This document shows positions 1-4,466 of a stretch of 5,420 nt of DNA, one piece after another. Below the pieces are notes generated by a model, which did no database searches, was not told where the DNA came from, and was given only the letters and a program-made list of their open reading frames with translations. The DNA comes from Maribacter sp. Lineage in GTDB: Bacteria > Bacteroidota > Bacteroidia > Flavobacteriales > Flavobacteriaceae. The number at the start of each line of letters is the position of its first letter. The first letter of the stretch is position 1. Location of the stretch: positions 1 through 5,420 of the forward strand of contig JAHHKH010000016.1 of NCBI GenBank assembly GCA_018679695.1, read 5' to 3'. The position numbers were made by a program, and so were the translations under genes.

Positions 1-63
1 GTTCTACTTGGGATCTTGAAGGCACTATTACGTACTAAAACGGTAAACTATAGATTTATATAT
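1..63. other. Unassigned left edge, possible 3' tail of a plus-strand gene
   Basis: No gene can be supported here. In the frame starting at position 3, a short open stretch reads STWDLEGTITY and stops at TAA 36-38, about 25 bp before the hairpin terminator at 64-87. This would fit the C-terminus of a plus-strand protein whose body lies left of the window, but eleven residues are too few to name a family. The segment could equally be plain intergenic DNA. It ends in an AT-rich run (about 50-63). Confidence 0.2.
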
Positions 64-87
64 AAAACCCACCATTTGGTGGGTTTT
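64..87. terminator. Hairpin terminator, copy A, beside the tRNA-like remnant
   Basis: Arms AAAACCCACC and GGTGGGTTTT pair perfectly around a four-base ATTT loop. The A-run on one side and T-run on the other let it work on either strand. On the minus strand it lies 8 bp past the CCA end of the tRNA-like remnant (96-153). On the plus strand it would close any gene ending near 38. It is nearly the same hairpin as 237-261, which serves the real tRNA-Lys gene. Confidence 0.75.
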
Positions 88-112
88 ACTTTCTCTGGTG
101 ACCTGGCTGGGG
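78..112. repeat. 35-bp direct repeat, copy A (tRNA-Lys 3' end plus terminator arm)
   Basis: Positions 78-112 are identical, base for base, to 252-286, an offset of 174 bp. The repeat covers the 3' arm of the terminator hairpin, the short linker, the encoded CCA, the discriminator base, the acceptor 3' strand and the outer T-arm bases of tRNA-Lys. The other hairpin arm is also conserved outside the exact match, with a changed loop. Identity stops abruptly at 113 against 287, inside the T-arm. Confidence 0.9.
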
Positions 113-153
113 TTAACTTCGCTGCGCTTGTTGGACCCAACCCTCCCAAGGTC
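96..153 (-). pseudogene. tRNA-Lys-like minihelix or remnant with encoded CCA
   Basis: Read on the minus strand from 153 to 96, this 58-nt unit opens with GACCTTGG and closes with CCAGGTC, discriminator A and CCA. The tRNA-Lys acceptor stem is thus re-formed with one extra T bulged. Inside it, GGGTT (143-139) can pair with AACCC (114-110), giving an extended hairpin. D-arm, anticodon arm and the TTCGA T-loop are absent, so it cannot be a working tRNA. Its 3' half is the exact direct repeat of the tRNA-Lys gene and it is followed by its own terminator hairpin. It may be a deletion-scarred tRNA copy, an integration scar, or a member of a tRNA-associated repeat family; the last two are inferences. 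Confidence 0.5.
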
Positions 154-160
154 AAAAAGC

Positions 161-190
161 AAAACCACGCAAGCTGAGGCTTGCCGTTTT
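161..190. repeat. Imperfect inverted repeat (hairpin 1) in the tRNA spacer
   Basis: GCAAGC (169-174) and GCTTGC (179-184) form a six-pair stem with a TGAG loop. The flanking AAAAC (161-165) and GTTTT (186-190) add five more pairs across a small internal loop. It lies between the tRNA-like remnant and the terminator of tRNA-Lys. With the A/T flanks it resembles a terminator, but no gene obviously uses it. Confidence 0.6.
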
Positions 191-200
191 ATATTTCTCC

Positions 201-227
201 GGAAATCTCAAGCGAGCTTGGATTTCC
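201..227. repeat. Near-perfect inverted repeat (hairpin 2) in the tRNA spacer
   Basis: GGAAATC (201-207) pairs with GATTTCC (221-227), and CAAGC (209-213) pairs with GCTTG (216-220). Only T208 is bulged and the loop is very tight. It has no T-run directly after it on either strand, so it looks more like a structural or repeat-family hairpin than a terminator. It shares the CAAGC/GCTTG core with hairpin 1. Confidence 0.65.
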
Positions 228-236
228 TCCAAAATA

Positions 237-261
237 AAAACCCACCAAATCGGTGGGTTTT
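237..261 (-). terminator. Terminator of tRNA-Lys (copy B)
   Basis: CCCACC (241-246) and GGTGGG (252-257) form a GC-rich six-pair stem, extended by A-run and T-run arms, around a five-base loop. On the minus strand it lies 8 bp beyond the CCA end of tRNA-Lys and ends in a T-rich run, as expected for an intrinsic terminator of that transcript. Confidence 0.8.
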
Positions 262-286
262 ACTTTCTCTGGTGACCTGGCTGGGG
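252..286. repeat. 35-bp direct repeat, copy B (within tRNA-Lys and its terminator)
   Basis: Exact partner of 78-112. It includes the last 17 bases of the tRNA-Lys gene (270-286) plus linker and terminator arm. Tandem copies of a tRNA 3' end are the classical trace of tRNA-targeting integrases, but here they are only 174 bp apart and no integrase is visible. Confidence 0.9.
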
Positions 287-345
287 CTCGAACCCAGGAC
301 CCTCTCCTTAAAAGGGAGATGCTCTACCAACTGAGCTACCAGGTC
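270..345 (-). tRNA. tRNA-Lys (anticodon UUU)
   Basis: The minus strand reads as a standard 76-nt tRNA. The acceptor stem GACCTGG/CCAGGTC is perfect, the D-arm carries GCTC and GAGC, and the anticodon stem TCTCC/GGAGA encloses loop CTTTTAA with anticodon TTT. The T-arm CTGGG/CCCAG has loop GTTCGAG, the discriminator is A and the CCA is encoded. It decodes AAA and AAG lysine codons. A Bacteroidota-type promoter lies upstream at 398-427 and a hairpin terminator directly downstream at 237-261, so it is probably transcribed alone. A partial copy of its 3' end is at 78-112. Confidence 0.97.
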
Positions 346-397
346 ATTTTTATCGTCTGCTTGCCAAAACAACTGTCTCAGATTGCGTAGGCGGGTG

Positions 398-427
398 CAA
401 ATATAAGATCATTAATTTATTTAACAA
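398..427 (-). promoter_or_regulatory. Bacteroidota-type promoter of tRNA-Lys
   Basis: On the minus strand TATATTTG (405-398) matches the -7 consensus TAnnTTTG exactly. TTG (427-425) matches the -33 element, with a 19-bp gap. The predicted start near 391 leaves a leader of about 45 nt before the mature tRNA at 345, to be removed by RNase P. The surrounding region 346-501 otherwise holds only the leader of aroK. No equally good plus-strand promoter for aroK was seen; TATTTTTA at 431 and TACAATTC at 468 are only partial matches. Confidence 0.7.
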
Positions 428-501
428 GTCTATTTTTATAGAAATTTTGGTTTTCTTTGAAATCAATTACAATTCAATCATTTCCTCTTAAATAGTAAAT
501 A

Positions 502-1017
502 GTGAAAATAGTCTTGGTGGGATACATGGGTAGCGGTAAATCTGTAATTGGCAAAATGCTTGCCAAGAATTTAGGCCATGAATTCATTGATCTTGATGAT
601 TATATTGAATCTCGCGAGGAGATGAATATCAAGGATATTTTTCAGCTAAAAGGGGAAGTTTATTTCAGGAAAAAAGAATTTGGATACCTTAATGAAATAT
701 TGGAATCTAAATCTAATTTAGTGCTCTCAACTGGCGGTGGGACTCCTTGCTATGGTGAAAACATGAATGCCATTTTGGAAACTACTCCCAATGTTTTTTA
801 TTTGAACGTTTCAATAAATGGACTTATTCAAAGATTGCTTCCAGAGAAAGAGCATCGTCCGTTAATTGCGAACATTCCCAATGGGGAATTACCTGAATTT
901 ATTGGTAAACATTTGTTTGAGAGAAGTTATTTTTATTCGAAAGCGCATCACACTATTCATTGTGATAAAAAGAGTTTGGACATACTCGTTTCGGATATAG
1001 AAGCGCTCTTAGTCTAA
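502..1017 (+). CDS. aroK: Shikimate kinase
   Basis: Phosphorylates shikimate with ATP to shikimate 3-phosphate in the cytoplasmic pathway to chorismate and aromatic amino acids. The 171-residue length is normal. Visible motifs: Walker A GYMGSGKS at residues 7-14; the shikimate-binding acid in FIDLDD (28-33); R56 in VYFRKKE; glycine-rich STGGGTP (76-82); lid arginine in EHRPLI (117-122); and a late R141 in the ERSYFYS stretch. All expected catalytic and binding groups seem present. The start is GTG: an in-frame TAA lies at 496-498, and the next in-frame ATG falls inside the Walker A loop, so no other usual start keeps the fold. There is no Shine-Dalgarno, only an AT-rich leader. Its stop overlaps the convergent phosphoribosyltransferase gene by 9 bp. 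Whether the symbol should be aroK or aroL cannot be told; aroK is the usual choice. Confidence 0.95.
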   Translation: MKIVLVGYMGSGKSVIGKMLAKNLGHEFIDLDDYIESREEMNIKDIFQLKGEVYFRKKEFGYLNEILESKSNLVLSTGGGTPCYGENMNAILETTPNVFYLNVSINGLIQRLLPEKEHRPLIANIPNGELPEFIGKHLFERSYFYSKAHHTIHCDKKSLDILVSDIEALLV

Positions 1018-1506
1018 ATAGACCATATCATTTTTAGCCTGAAATTTCACATGTACATGCATGTGAAGCGATGTGGATAACGATATGCCCTTATAGTCAG
1101 CCTTTACTGGATATTTCTTGTGGTTTCTATTGACCAAAACCGCTGTTTTCAATTGCTTTACGGGGGTTCTTAAAAAGTGGTGGACACCATAAATCAAAGT
1201 GGTTCCCGAATTGAGTACGTCATCTACCAAAACAATCGATTTGTTTTTATATTCAGCTTCCGGGATTGAAGTTTGCACTTCGCTGTCCAAAGGATTGCTT
1301 TTGTTCATGCTTACCTTACACAATGTGATTTTGGCATTTGTAATATTCCTTAGTACATGCTGTATTTTTTTAGCAAATTTTAAACCACCGCCTTCAATGC
1401 CGGCAATGACGATTTCCTTTTCGGAGACGTTGGCCTCGTAAATTTGATAAGCAATCCGGCGTATTTTATGCTGTATTTTCTGGTGTGACAGTATTTTGTT
1501 CTGCAT
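1009..1506 (-). CDS. Phosphoribosyltransferase family protein (PyrR/hypoxanthine-PRT-like)
   Basis: A 165-residue cytoplasmic type I phosphoribosyltransferase. The PRPP-binding signature IVLVDDVLNSGTT (residues 91-103) is intact, with the two adjacent aspartates and the S-G-T-T phosphate loop. The pyrophosphate-loop-like IEGGG is at 37-41. The remainder, including the His-rich stretch LHMHVHVKF at 147-155, gives no clear substrate clue. Such proteins in flavobacteria are annotated as PyrR-like or simply phosphoribosyltransferases. A base substrate (uracil or purine) or a regulatory RNA-binding role cannot be decided here. It is the third gene of the minus-strand operon, starting 6 bp after the methyltransferase stop and preceded by a rare Shine-Dalgarno-like AAGGAG. 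Its 3' end overlaps aroK tail to tail. Confidence 0.88.
   Translation of the reverse strand: MQNKILSHQKIQHKIRRIAYQIYEANVSEKEIVIAGIEGGGLKFAKKIQHVLRNITNAKITLCKVSMNKSNPLDSEVQTSIPEAEYKNKSIVLVDDVLNSGTTLIYGVHHFLRTPVKQLKTAVLVNRNHKKYPVKADYKGISLSTSLHMHVHVKFQAKNDMVYLD
1046..1067. repeat. Perfect 8-bp inverted repeat near the convergent gene ends
   Basis: TTCACATG (1046-1053) and CATGTGAA (1060-1067) are exact reverse complements separated by six bases. The repeat lies inside the phosphoribosyltransferase coding region, encoding its LHMHVHV stretch, about 30 bp beyond the end of aroK. It could form a hairpin in either convergent transcript, but has no T-run. It may be only a by-product of the alternating His/Met/Val codons. 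Confidence 0.45.
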
Positions 1507-1508
1507 GA

Positions 1509-1514
1509 CTCCTT
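1509..1514 (-). promoter_or_regulatory. Shine-Dalgarno-like AAGGAG before the phosphoribosyltransferase
   Basis: The minus strand shows AAGGAG two bases before the ATG at 1506, with its first two bases belonging to the TAA stop of the methyltransferase. Strong SD motifs are uncommon in Bacteroidota and the spacing is shorter than the usual 5-9 bases, so its role is uncertain. It may favour re-initiation by ribosomes ending the upstream gene. Confidence 0.4.
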
Positions 1515-2103
1515 AAGTTAACTTTTCAAAGATAAAGAACAGTTCAATACCTTTCCGGGGTTTGATTGAATTATATGTTTTTTCAAGAATCCTGATGTTA
1601 AATTGTTGCTCGAATAATTGCCGATATTCTTTTTCACTACCTCCAAAGGGCGGCCCCTCTTCGGAAAGCGGGAAATCAAAGAAAAGGCCAACTAATTTTC
1701 CTCCGGGGGCAAGAATATTGTTCATTTTAGAAACATAGGCTTGCCTTAACATTGGATCTAAGGCGCAAAAAAAGGTTTGTTCCAGGATTAAATCGAATTG
1801 AACTTCCTTTAAATCAAAAAAGTCCAAATGGAGCAATTGATTTTCAGGAAAAGACGGAATTCTTTTTTTTAAATTCCTTAAAGGTTGTAATGCGATATCA
1901 ATTACATGGATATTGGTGAATCCCTTACTAAATAAATATTCCACTTCATAACCATTCCCGGCACCAGGAATAAGAATTTTTATATTCTTATTGGTTAATT
2001 GATCAATATATACTTTGATGGGGGTTGAAACGTAACCAATATCCCAACCTAATTTGTTTTCAGCGTATTTGTCGTCCCAAAACTTTTTATTCAGCCTCAT
2101 CAT
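1513..2103 (-). CDS. SAM-dependent methyltransferase, TPMT/thiol-halide methyltransferase family
   Basis: A 196-residue class I methyltransferase, probably cytoplasmic. The N-terminal block FWDDKYAENKLGWDIG (residues 8-23) is typical of the thiopurine S-methyltransferase family (PF05724). SAM motif I is ILIPGAGNGYEVEYL (43-57), with acidic D69 after the next strand (motif II). The later family blocks LILEQTFFCALDP (105-117) and FDFPLSEEGPPFGG (142-155) are also present. Relatives methylate thiols, thiopurines, halides or metalloid anions; the substrate here cannot be predicted. The start overlaps the S4 gene by 17 bp, suggesting translational coupling. Two successive ATGs (2103 and 2100) are possible, and the second gives the usual family N-terminus MRLN. 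Confidence 0.9.
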   Translation of the reverse strand: MMRLNKKFWDDKYAENKLGWDIGYVSTPIKVYIDQLTNKNIKILIPGAGNGYEVEYLFSKGFTNIHVIDIALQPLRNLKKRIPSFPENQLLHLDFFDLKEVQFDLILEQTFFCALDPMLRQAYVSKMNNILAPGGKLVGLFFDFPLSEEGPPFGGSEKEYRQLFEQQFNIRILEKTYNSIKPRKGIELFFIFEKLT

Positions 2104-2461
2104 CTAAATAATCATCAATTTCCCTGCGGTCTTTTTTAGTAGGTCTGCCCGCACCTTTTTTACGATAGTACGACTTGGAGTATTGCAATAACCCTTGATT
2201 TTCAAAGGCTTCTTTAGGGGTAGTGTCCTTTCGGTAGATATCGACCAATTTTGCACCAACCCGGCTTTTTGGTAGATCCAAAACAAGCAATTCGTAATTT
2301 ATCTGGTTCTTACGAAGGATAATTTTATCCATCGGATAAACATCACGTGATGACTTCACAACCTGTCCGTTTATTTTTACTTGCCCCTTTTTGCAGGCAG
2401 TTGAAGCAATATTCCGTGTCTTGAAATAACGGGTATGCCATAAGTATTTATCGATACGCAT
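2087..2461 (-). CDS. RNA-binding S4 domain protein (Hsp15/HslR-like)
   Basis: A 124-residue basic protein. An S4 RNA-binding domain fills about residues 1-60, opening with MRIDKYLWHTRYFKTRNIA and the alpha-L turn GQVKINGQVVK. The C-terminal tail RKKGAGRPTKKDRREIDDY (about 101-119) is the characteristic basic Hsp15-type end. E. coli Hsp15 binds free 50S subunits carrying nascent chains and helps recycle stalled ribosomes; a similar cytoplasmic role is inferred here. I chose ATG 2461 over an upstream in-frame TTG (2467), because family members begin directly before R-[IL]-D-K-[YW]-L-W. It is the first gene of the minus-strand operon with the methyltransferase and phosphoribosyltransferase, read from the promoter at 2494-2501. 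Confidence 0.92.
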   Translation of the reverse strand: MRIDKYLWHTRYFKTRNIASTACKKGQVKINGQVVKSSRDVYPMDKIILRKNQINYELLVLDLPKSRVGAKLVDIYRKDTTPKEAFENQGLLQYSKSYYRKKGAGRPTKKDRREIDDYLDDEAE

Positions 2462-2493
2462 AAACAATCAAAAATCTTTGTTAAGTAGCTCCA

Positions 2494-2501
2494 CAAAAAT
2501 A
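2494..2501 (-). promoter_or_regulatory. -7 box for the S4/methyltransferase/PRT operon
   Basis: On the minus strand TATTTTTG matches TAnnTTTG exactly and would start transcription near 2487, giving a leader of about 25 nt before the S4 ATG. No TTG is seen at the ideal -33 distance, so the match is partial. Confidence 0.5.
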
Positions 2502-2511
2502 CGGAAAATTG

Positions 2512-2518
2512 TATCTTG
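2512..2518 (+). promoter_or_regulatory. Possible -7 box for the FKBP lipoprotein gene
   Basis: TATCTTG followed by CGG resembles the flavobacterial TATCTTTGC form with one T missing. It lies 20 bp before the FKBP ATG and only 10 bp from the divergent S4-operon box. The nearest upstream TTG (2478-2480) is too far away for a normal -33 element, so support is weak. Confidence 0.3.
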
Positions 2519-2538
2519 CGGCCTTTAATTGCTAATTC

Positions 2539-3501
2539 ATGAAAATGAAAAATGTATTATTGCTGGTTCTTTTTATAGCCCTCTTAGGATCTTGTAAAAA
2601 TGATGATGTTGAAGATGATTTGATTTTAGTCCCTCCACAAACATTAGCGGAAACTTCGGCTGAGGATGACGCTAAAATAAGGGAGTTTTTACAGACACAT
2701 TTCTATAATTACGAAGAATTTGATGCTCCACCACCGGACTTTGATTTTAGGATAAAAATAGATTCGATTGCTGGGGATAATGCAGATAAAACCCCGCTAA
2801 TAGATCAAATGCTCTCGAAGGAGATATCGGTTTCTTCCGAGGCATTCGGATTGGATGAATCCGAAACTGCACTACATAAATATTACTATTTAGAGGTTGA
2901 AGTAGGTAGCGGACCAAGTCCGTCGGTGGCCGATTCAACTTTCGTAAGATATGAAGGATCTCTTTTAGACGGGACCGTTTTCGATGGATCGCTCAGTGCA
3001 CCGGTATGGTTTGATTTGGCGCAAATTCAAGGGCCAGGAGCGGCACGGGGTTTTGCCGAGGCAATGCCTAATTTTAAGACCGGTGGGGATGTTGTGGTAA
3101 ACCCGGATGGCTCTTTCAGGGTTGAGGATTATGGGATAGGATTAATGGTACTGCCTTCGGGATTAGGATATTTTAATGTGAGTAGAGGTGCTATTCCGGT
3201 CTATGCGCCATTGATATTCAAGGTAGATTTGTTTACCATGAACGACACAGATCATGACCGGGATGGTATACCCTCTATTTTGGAAGATGTAGACATGGAT
3301 GGGTATTTATACAATGATAATACTGACGAAGATCAGGAAATGGAAAATTTCGGCGCATTATTCGCGAATTTCTTGGATCCCGATGATGATGGCGATGGTA
3401 CTCCGACAATAGAAGAAATTGATATTGACGAAGAAGGCAATGTAACGTTCAGGGATACTGATGGAGATCAAATTGATGATCACTTGGATAGCGACAGTTA
3501 A
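2539..3501 (+). CDS. FKBP-type peptidyl-prolyl cis-trans isomerase lipoprotein with acidic Ca-binding-like tail
   Basis: A 320-residue exported lipoprotein. A hydrophobic signal (about 5-17) leads to lipobox LLGSC, so C19 should be lipidated and the protein membrane-anchored. Residues 30-125 are a less defined N-terminal region containing THFYNYEEFDAPP. The FKBP fold spans about 132-232: RYEGSLLDGTVFDGS carries the Y-FD pair of the proline pocket, GFAEAMPNFKTGG follows, and AIPVYAPLIFKVDLF is the final strand. The pocket Trp of FKBP12 appears to be replaced by Phe172. Residues 235-320 are rich in Asp with DxDxDG-like loops (DTDHDRDGIP, DVDMDGY, DPDDDGDGTP, DTDGDQIDD), resembling thrombospondin type 3 calcium repeats. 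Role inferred: folding help for envelope proteins, possibly calcium-stabilised. The gene ends in a strong bidirectional terminator. Confidence 0.9.
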   Translation: MKMKNVLLLVLFIALLGSCKNDDVEDDLILVPPQTLAETSAEDDAKIREFLQTHFYNYEEFDAPPPDFDFRIKIDSIAGDNADKTPLIDQMLSKEISVSSEAFGLDESETALHKYYYLEVEVGSGPSPSVADSTFVRYEGSLLDGTVFDGSLSAPVWFDLAQIQGPGAARGFAEAMPNFKTGGDVVVNPDGSFRVEDYGIGLMVLPSGLGYFNVSRGAIPVYAPLIFKVDLFTMNDTDHDRDGIPSILEDVDMDGYLYNDNTDEDQEMENFGALFANFLDPDDDGDGTPTIEEIDIDEEGNVTFRDTDGDQIDDHLDSDS

Positions 3502-3529
3502 GCGCCTTCGATGAAGCCTACAAAAAAGC

Positions 3530-3563
3530 AAAAAGCCCGGACGGTTGTGTCAGGGCTTTTTTT
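3530..3563. terminator. Bidirectional terminator between FKBP and OMP genes
   Basis: AAAAAGCCC (3530-3538) pairs with GGGCTTTTT (3553-3561), with further GAC/GTC pairing inside and a GGTTGT loop. T-runs follow the stem on both strands, so it can stop the plus-strand FKBP transcript (stop 3501) and the convergent minus-strand OMP transcript (stop 3585). Confidence 0.9.
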
Positions 3564-3584
3564 AGTGTATTGATTAGAATACCA

Positions 3585-4199
3585 TTATAATTTCAATGAA
3601 AGTGCAAATATGATTTGTGAGGGCCTTGAATCTACACGACCTGAGATATCCGCGATATTGTCCCCAATAAAATTAGCCTCATTTTCCGAGAATCCCCTTT
3701 CATAACGCACATCCACACCTATATTCCCAAGATTTAGCCCAACGCCAAAGTTGGCCCCTACGGTAAAGCTGTTTTGTACATCCTCTACTTGAAGATCTTC
3801 TAGATCATTGCTTAATGTATACTGAAATGCAGGTCCTGCAAAAATATGTAGCGGTCCAATTATTTTATACCCCAAAAGAACCGGGAGGTCCAATTTTGAA
3901 ATATCATAGTCATTGGTTCCACCTTCAACGTCATAACTACTTTTTGTTTTTGTGTAAACCAATTCTGGTTTCAAATAGATTTTTGGAAAATCCAATTTAC
4001 CAAAAACCCCAACATGGAAACCTACCTTACCATCTGAGCCGGAAATTAGATCTTCACCTGCGGATTGTACCTGCCTAAAACTCAGATCACCATTTTGGTT
4101 GTAGTTTAGTCCGGCTCTTATGCCGAAACCTGAATCGCTCTGTGCAACTGCAGTTAAGCTTCCTAAAGCAAAAACTGCCATTAAAATTGTTCTTTTCAT
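3585..4199 (-). CDS. Outer-membrane beta-barrel protein (PorT / OMP_b-brl family)
   Basis: A 204-residue secreted protein. MKRTILMAVFALGSLTAVA is a clear Sec signal peptide, with likely cleavage after A19 and mature Q20 next. The mature part alternates polar and hydrophobic residues in short strands typical of a small eight- to ten-stranded barrel: GFGIRAGLNYNQNG (24-37), VGFHVGVFGKLDF (59-71), IYLKPELVYTK (74-84), LDLPVLLGYKIIGPLHIFAGPAFQY (103-127), FTVGANFGVGLNLGNIGVDVRYERG (145-169) and a final IIFALSLKL strand. LDLPVLLGYK and the GP-F-Y segment are hallmarks of the Bacteroidota PF13568-type family. The exact role is unknown. I chose ATG 4199 because the upstream in-frame TTG (4223) would add eight residues before the signal peptide. 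No convincing promoter was found. Confidence 0.9.
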   Translation of the reverse strand: MKRTILMAVFALGSLTAVAQSDSGFGIRAGLNYNQNGDLSFRQVQSAGEDLISGSDGKVGFHVGVFGKLDFPKIYLKPELVYTKTKSSYDVEGGTNDYDISKLDLPVLLGYKIIGPLHIFAGPAFQYTLSNDLEDLQVEDVQNSFTVGANFGVGLNLGNIGVDVRYERGFSENEANFIGDNIADISGRVDSRPSQIIFALSLKL

Positions 4200-4466
4200 A
4201 ATGTGTTCGTATTTAATTGACAACGGGCATCAAAAACAATACCACGCTAAATTTGTACTCACTACTCAAAGAACGACGCTGTAATTACTTTATTGCCCCT
4301 TTCCTGCAATTGAAGATTGTTTGTTGTATACCCTGGTGCATCGTTTTGGTAAATAAATAAGAAGCTACAGGTTAAAGTACTTAGATAAGTGCGTGCCTAA
4401 ACTTTATTTTTTTGTTAAGGACTTTATGCATGGCAGTTGATTATATTTGCGACTTTAAACACCAAT
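4200..4466. other. Intergenic region between divergent OMP and tgt genes
   Basis: It contains the start regions of both divergent genes. A good -7 box for tgt is present at 4442-4449. For the OMP gene only imperfect minus-strand candidates such as TATTGTTT were seen. I found no ORF, tRNA, strong hairpin or preQ1-riboswitch-like element. Two ATGs near 4426 and 4430 are out of frame with tgt. Confidence 0.6.
4442..4449 (+). promoter_or_regulatory. -7 box of tgt
   Basis: TATATTTG followed by CG matches TAnnTTTG exactly and is the same octamer as in the tRNA-Lys promoter. Transcription would begin near 4456, giving a leader of only about 11 nt before the TTG start at 4467. The nearest upstream TTG (4412-4414) is farther away than the ideal -33 spacing. 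Confidence 0.6.

Noticed and set aside
98..334. 78-codon plus-strand reading frame
   Set aside because: It runs antisense through the tRNA-like remnant, the terminator and most of the tRNA-Lys gene; its residues are explained by those RNA features and no protein family is recognised.
1..345. CRISPR array or integron-like repeats
   Set aside because: There are only two copies of the repeat, they are tRNA-derived, and no regular spacing or cas or integrase gene is visible.
1199..1441. Plus-strand reading frame of 80 codons
   Set aside because: It lies opposite the phosphoribosyltransferase PRPP-binding region, which has an intact family signature; the plus frame has none.
2104..2286. 60-codon minus-strand frame inside the S4 gene
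   Set aside because: Same strand, different frame from the S4 coding sequence, with low-complexity basic composition and no family resemblance.
2747..2938. Minus-strand reading frame opposite the FKBP gene
   Set aside because: A shadow of the FKBP coding strand with no domain or start context.
3815..4078. Plus-strand 87-codon frame
   Set aside because: It is antisense to the OMP barrel gene, which has a clear signal peptide and strand pattern.
4200..4466. Possible preQ1 riboswitch ahead of tgt
   Set aside because: With the predicted start near 4456 there is almost no leader, and no aptamer-like stem with an A-rich tail was seen in the region.
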